Assembly (NCBI GenBank): GCA_902783405.1
Contig: CACZQZ010000099.1
Location: 1-9,214, forward strand
Length of the DNA stretch: 9,214 nt
Source: an uncultured Erysipelotrichaceae bacterium
GTDB lineage: Bacteria > Bacillota_I > Bacilli_A > RF39 > UBA660
Direction: 5' to 3'
The position numbers were made by a program, and so were the translations under genes. Of this stretch, positions 6,162-9,214 are shown piece after piece. The notes under the pieces were generated by a model, which did not search any database, had not been told where the DNA came from, and saw nothing but the letters and a program-made list of their open reading frames with translations. Position 1 is the first letter of the stretch. Each line of letters begins with the position of its first letter.

Positions 6162-6230
6162 AATAAACGCTTTTTGAGCAAGCTTAATTTCATTTTCAAT
6201 TGCTTCTATAGATCTATCTTTTTTGTAAAC
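6162..6230 (-). pseudogene. Remnant of the 5' coding region of the phosphotransferase
   Basis: Directly upstream of the ATG at 6161, in frame, 23 further codons read VYKKDRSIEAIENEIKLAQ then KAFI. In relatives as I remember them, the same place holds a strand ending in V-x-VY, an S-x-EAI-x-E helix and QKAF-x-GIPTAI. The frame is closed by TAG at 6231-6233. No start codon lies in this stretch and no homologous sequence is evident further upstream, where the terminator of the carboxypeptidase gene begins. This supports loss of roughly the first few dozen codons, probably by a deletion next to that terminator. Confidence 0.6.
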
Positions 6231-6259
6231 CTATATGTAAAGTATTTTTTTGTAAATGA

Positions 6260-6286
6260 AAAAAATAACTTTTTCTGTTATTTTTT
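6260..6286 (-). terminator. Intrinsic terminator of the carboxypeptidase gene
   Basis: Stem AAAAAATAAC (6260-6269) and GTTATTTTTT (6277-6286) with a 7-base loop. Read on the minus strand, the stem ends in a run of seven T. It lies 32 bases after the carboxypeptidase stop. The A/T-rich arms could work in both directions. Confidence 0.75.
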
Positions 6287-6317
6287 AAATGTTATATTCT
6301 TCATTATAAGTTTAATT

Positions 6318-7457
6318 TTATATTTTACCAGTTAAAATATTTCTAAAATAGATATAATATAATTCTATATAATTTGCTGGTTTCACATCTTTGTTTACTG
6401 TAATATCAATGGTTCTAACGTGTTTACCATCTTCATTTATTTTTAGTTTTCCAACAGTATCACCACGTTTTATTGGTGCTTTAAGTTCATCAACATTGAC
6501 TTTGTAAGTTAGATTTTTTTTCTTTTGCCCGCGTTTATTTAAAGATGTAATATTTTCTTTTGGAACTAGAGTAACAGTATCATCAAGTGTCTTATCAATT
6601 GTAATTTTTCCTAAACTACTTTCTTTGGTTAGTAATGTTTCAAGTTCATATTTAGAAAAAGCATAATTTAGCATTTCTGTTGTTTCAGCATTTCTCGTTT
6701 TACTATCTTCTTCACCCATAACAACGGTGATAATTCTCATTCCATTTTTCTCTGCTGTAGCAGTTAAGCAGTATCCCGCTTCTTTGGTATAACCTGTTTT
6801 AAGGCCATCGACTCCTTCATAAAATCTGACGAGTTTATTCGTGTTTACAAGCCAAATTTCTCTTTCAGTACCTTTTCTTAAATAGTCTTCATAAATTGAA
6901 GAAAACTCTAAGACTTTAGGATGTTTTACAAGTTCTTTTGCTATTAAACTCATATCATAGGCACTAGAGTAGTGGTTAGCGTCATCTAGTCCATGTGGAT
7001 TTTTAAAATTCGTATCAGTTAGTCCTAGCTCTTTAGCCCTTTTATTCATCATACTTACAAATTCTTCTTTACTACCAGCAATACGTTCTGAGAGTGCTAC
7101 AACAGCATCATTACCACTAGCAATCGCAATTCCTTTAAATAAATCTTCCACACTCATTTGTTCATTGGTTTCAAGTAAAATTTGACTTCCTCCCATAGAA
7201 GATGCATTTTCACTTACTGTAATCATTTCATCCCAAGATAAATTTCCATTTTCAATATTTTCTAGAATAAGAAGCATACTCATCATTTTGGTCATAGATG
7301 CAGGATGTAATTTTTCATGACTATTTTTTTCAAATAAAACTTCTCCAGTAGATGCTTCTATCATAATCGCACTTTTGGCATTTTTAGCGAGACTAGTTTC
7401 TTCAGCACGTACAAACATTGGAAAACAAAGGAATAATATTACTATGAATTTTTTCAT
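6318..7457 (-). CDS. D-alanyl-D-alanine carboxypeptidase (serine-type, peptidase S11, DacA/DacF-like)
   Basis: A 379-residue secreted low-molecular-weight penicillin-binding protein that removes the terminal D-Ala from peptidoglycan stem peptides and so limits cross-linking. A signal peptide covers residues 1-18 (KK, hydrophobic core, cleavage after VRA). The three active-site motifs are intact: SMTK (S54 nucleophile, K57), SGN (114-116) and KTG (220-222). A beta-rich PBP5 C-terminal domain covers about 275-355. The last 20 or so residues (PANYIELYYIYFRNIL) look like an amphipathic membrane anchor. The length matches Bacillus DacF/DacB (about 380-390) better than DacA (about 440), and in a spore former a role in cortex synthesis is possible but not shown. 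Shine-Dalgarno AGAGGTGAT at 7468-7460 supports the start. The gene is transcribed divergently from the glycosyltransferase genes. Confidence 0.95.
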   Translation of the reverse strand: MKKFIVILFLCFPMFVRAEETSLAKNAKSAIMIEASTGEVLFEKNSHEKLHPASMTKMMSMLLILENIENGNLSWDEMITVSENASSMGGSQILLETNEQMSVEDLFKGIAIASGNDAVVALSERIAGSKEEFVSMMNKRAKELGLTDTNFKNPHGLDDANHYSSAYDMSLIAKELVKHPKVLEFSSIYEDYLRKGTEREIWLVNTNKLVRFYEGVDGLKTGYTKEAGYCLTATAEKNGMRIITVVMGEEDSKTRNAETTEMLNYAFSKYELETLLTKESSLGKITIDKTLDDTVTLVPKENITSLNKRGQKKKNLTYKVNVDELKAPIKRGDTVGKLKINEDGKHVRTIDITVNKDVKPANYIELYYIYFRNILTGKI

Positions 7458-7534
7458 AAATCACCTCTGATACATATTATGACAAAAAAATTTGTACATA
7501 CCTTTTAAGTAGAAAAAAATAATTTTTTCATGAA
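7458..7534. promoter_or_regulatory. Divergent intergenic region with carboxypeptidase ribosome binding site and A/T dyads
   Basis: On the minus strand it holds the AGAGGTGAT Shine-Dalgarno (7468-7460) and a weak -10-like TAATAT (7479-7474) without a clear -35. GAAAAAA-ATAA-TTTTTTC (7512-7529) is an A/T inverted repeat that could act as an UP-like or bendable element. TATGACAAAA (7478-7487) reappears inverted at 7543-7552 within the opposite promoter. There is no gene in this stretch. Confidence 0.4.
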
Positions 7535-7563
7535 TTTACTTCTTTTGTCATACATGTTATAAT
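7535..7563 (+). promoter_or_regulatory. Promoter of the glycosyltransferase genes
   Basis: TTTACT (7535-7540) is followed after 17 bases by TATAAT (7558-7563), which is preceded by TG at 7555-7556 to give a perfect extended -10. The start would be near 7570, immediately before the AAAGGTGAT Shine-Dalgarno at 7572-7580. Confidence 0.65.
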
Positions 7564-7584
7564 GAACTTAGAAAGGTGATCATA

Positions 7585-8505
7585 ATGAAGAAAATTGCTG
7601 TATTGATACCTTGTTACAATGAGAATAAGACAATAAAAAAAGTAATAGAGGATTATAAAAAAGTTTTGCCTGAAGCAGATATTTACGTGTACGATAATAA
7701 TTCTACGGATAAAACAGATGAAATTGCAAGATGCGCAGGTGCAATTGTAAGATATGAATATAAGCAAGGAAAGGGAAATGTGATACGCTCAATGTTTCGG
7801 GATATTGATGCGGATTGTTATTTAATGATTGATGGTGATGATACTTACCCTTCTGAAAGTGCAAAAGAAATGTGTGATTATGTTTTAGAAGGAAAAGCTG
7901 ATATGGTTATTGGTGATAGACTATCATCTACCTATTTTAAGGAAAATAAAAGACCATTTCATAATTTTGGAAATAGAATTGTTAGATTTTTGATTAATAA
8001 ACTATTTCATAATAATGTAAAAGATATTATGACAGGATATCGTGCCTTTAGTAAAACTTTTGTAAAAGGTTTTCCAGTACTTTCAAAAGGATTTGAAATC
8101 GAAACGGAAATGACTATACATGCCGTAGACAAAAACTTTAAGTTAGTTGAAATACCAATAACGTACAGAGATCGTCCAGAAGGAAGTACATCTAAATTGA
8201 ATACATATAGTGATGGATTTAAAGTTTTAAAAACGATTGCTACTTTATTTAAAGAATATAGACCATCTTTATTTTTTAATATTTTTGCATGTTTATTTCT
8301 ATTAATTTCTCTTGTTTTAGTGATACCTGTTTTTATGGAATATTTTAAAACAGGACTTGTGCCTAGATTTCCAAGTTTAATTGTTGCTACAATTTCTTTA
8401 GTTATTTGTTTACTTCTTTGGATTACAGGAATTATATTAGAAGTTATTAATAAAAAACACAAACAACTTTATGAACTAATGCTCACAGAACTTATGAAAA
8501 GGTGA
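7585..8505 (+). CDS. GT2 glycosyltransferase, dolichyl/polyprenyl-phosphate mannose synthase-like, with C-terminal membrane anchor
   Basis: A 306-residue enzyme with a GT-A catalytic domain followed by two membrane helices (about 229-250 and 265-287). IPCYNENKTI (8-17) and YDNNSTD (36-42) form the nucleotide-sugar site, and DGDDTYP (83-89) holds the metal-binding D-x-D. MTGYRAFSK (149-157), KGFEIETEM (168-176) and YRDRPEGSTSKL (194-205) are hallmarks of the DPM1/GtrB-like group, which transfers a sugar from a nucleotide donor to polyprenyl phosphate at the cytoplasmic membrane face. The sugar and acceptor are not determined. I chose ATG 7585 because the Shine-Dalgarno AAAGGTGAT (7572-7580) covers the in-frame GTG at 7576, which rules out the longer start. 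The next glycosyltransferase begins 3 bases after the stop, so the two are co-transcribed. Confidence 0.92.
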   Translation: MKKIAVLIPCYNENKTIKKVIEDYKKVLPEADIYVYDNNSTDKTDEIARCAGAIVRYEYKQGKGNVIRSMFRDIDADCYLMIDGDDTYPSESAKEMCDYVLEGKADMVIGDRLSSTYFKENKRPFHNFGNRIVRFLINKLFHNNVKDIMTGYRAFSKTFVKGFPVLSKGFEIETEMTIHAVDKNFKLVEIPITYRDRPEGSTSKLNTYSDGFKVLKTIATLFKEYRPSLFFNIFACLFLLISLVLVIPVFMEYFKTGLVPRFPSLIVATISLVICLLLWITGIILEVINKKHKQLYELMLTELMKR

Positions 8506-8508
8506 TGT

Positions 8509-9214
8509 ATGAAAAGATTTAGTATTATTGTTCCCATTTATAATGTGGAAAAGTATTTAGAGAATTGTTTAAAAAGTATTCAAAATCAAACATTTAAAGA
8601 TTTTGAAGTTTTAATGATAGATGATGGTACGAAAGACAACTCTCCAAAAATTATGAATGAGTTTGAGAAAGATGAAAGGTTTAAAGGATTTCATAAGGAA
8701 AATGGAGGACTATCTGATGCTAGAAATTATGGAGTGGAAAGGTCAAACGGAGAATATTTAGTTTTTGTAGACAGTGATGATGAAATAGAAGAAGATTTAC
8801 TTTTTAATTTAAATAAGGAGATAGAAAAAAATCATCCTGAAGTAATTAAATATGGTATTAAAGTAATTGGAAAAGAAAATCATAATGAAATATCCGCTTC
8901 TTTTTCAAATTTAAATGGAGAAGAGGCATTTAAAAAGCTTATTTTAAATGATTACTTTGTAACAGCATGGTCATTTGCTTATGAAAGAAAATTTTGGATA
9001 GAAAATGATTTTTCTTATACAAGAGGTAGATATCATGAAGATTTTGGACTTACACCAATTATTGTTTTAAAATCCAAAAAAGTATCATCTATAGATTATG
9101 TTGGTTACCGTTATTTTATAAGAGAAAATAGTATTATGACAGACTCTAGTAAAACAATGAAAAAAGCAGAAGACACCTTATATTTTTTTGATAAATTAAT
9201 GGAAGAAGTAGAAA
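8509..9214 (+). CDS. GT2 family glycosyltransferase, 3' end beyond the window
   Basis: The reading frame is open from ATG 8509 to the window end, giving 235 codons without a stop; the C-terminus is missing. The GT-A fold is clear: SIIVPIYNVEKYLENCLKSI at 5-24, MIDDGTKDNS (36-45), ENGGLSDARNYG (64-75) and the D-x-D region VFVDSDDEI (85-93). YHEDFGLTP (175-183) supplies the later acidic motif of these enzymes. The type is common in capsule, teichoic-acid and other surface-glycan clusters; donor and acceptor cannot be read from the sequence. The Shine-Dalgarno AAAAGGTGAT (8497-8506) overlaps the stop of the preceding gene, so translation is probably coupled. No membrane segment is seen in the visible part. 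Confidence 0.9.
   Translation, partial: MKRFSIIVPIYNVEKYLENCLKSIQNQTFKDFEVLMIDDGTKDNSPKIMNEFEKDERFKGFHKENGGLSDARNYGVERSNGEYLVFVDSDDEIEEDLLFNLNKEIEKNHPEVIKYGIKVIGKENHNEISASFSNLNGEEAFKKLILNDYFVTAWSFAYERKFWIENDFSYTRGRYHEDFGLTPIIVLKSKKVSSIDYVGYRYFIRENSIMTDSSKTMKKAEDTLYFFDKLMEEVE

Noticed and set aside
7576..7584. GTG 7576 as start of the first glycosyltransferase
   Set aside because: This GTG is part of the Shine-Dalgarno AAAGGTGAT itself; ATG 7585 is correctly spaced.
7528..7767. Minus-strand frame overlapping the glycosyltransferase start and its promoter
   Set aside because: It is antisense to conserved GT2 motifs and runs through the extended -10 promoter; no ribosome binding site or family resemblance.
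8007..8462. 151-codon minus-strand frame within the glycosyltransferase
   Set aside because: It is a shadow of a gene whose plus-strand motifs are unmistakable.
1..9214. CRISPR arrays, insertion sequences, phage genes, tRNA or rRNA genes
   Set aside because: I saw no direct-repeat arrays, transposase or integrase motifs, terminal inverted repeats or conserved RNA-gene sequences on either strand.

Overview
The window looks like a chromosomal segment of a very AT-rich, low-GC Gram-positive bacterium (Bacillota; by eye roughly 30% G+C or less). Shine-Dalgarno sequences are of the GGAGGTGAT type, AGA is the common arginine codon, and TGA serves as an ordinary stop (at 2259-2261 and 8503-8505), which argues against a Mycoplasma-type code. 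SpoIVA and a SpoVIF-like protein point to an endospore former. A compact Bacilli/Erysipelotrichia-like or related gut lineage is plausible, but that placement is inference.

Layout. (1) 34-1450, plus strand: a DHH/DHHA1 phosphoesterase overlapping a small metallo-beta-lactamase-fold hydrolase by 14 bp. (2) 1451-1604: a gene-poor leader with an 18-bp imperfect palindrome, a TATAAT box, a strong Shine-Dalgarno with no conventional start, a GAAA-looped dyad and an extended -10. (3) 1605-3505, plus: an OmpR-type response regulator and its membrane histidine kinase, overlapping by 4 bp and closed by a terminator. (4) 3571-5332: two convergent sporulation genes, spoVIF-like (plus) and spoIVA (minus), each with its own terminator in a short shared gap. 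(5) 5442-6230, minus: a phosphotransferase that has lost its 5' end. (6) 6318-7457, minus: a secreted D-alanyl-D-alanine carboxypeptidase. (7) 7458-7584: a divergent promoter region. (8) 7585-9214, plus: a polyprenyl-phosphate-type GT2 glycosyltransferase with two C-terminal membrane segments, then a second GT2 enzyme cut by the window end; these look like the start of a surface-glycan cluster.

How the parts fit. The two-component pair is a translationally coupled signalling unit with no target visible here. SpoIVA builds the basement layer of the spore coat and SpoVIF acts late in coat or spore maturation; both have a TTTTCATATA sequence upstream, compatible with mother-cell sigma-factor control. 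The carboxypeptidase and the two glycosyltransferases belong to envelope biogenesis. I found no phage, transposon, CRISPR, tRNA or rRNA features and no convincing new multi-gene system. The points most worth a second look are the 1447-1604 leader, the broken phosphotransferase, and the unusually short distance between -10 boxes and ribosome binding sites.
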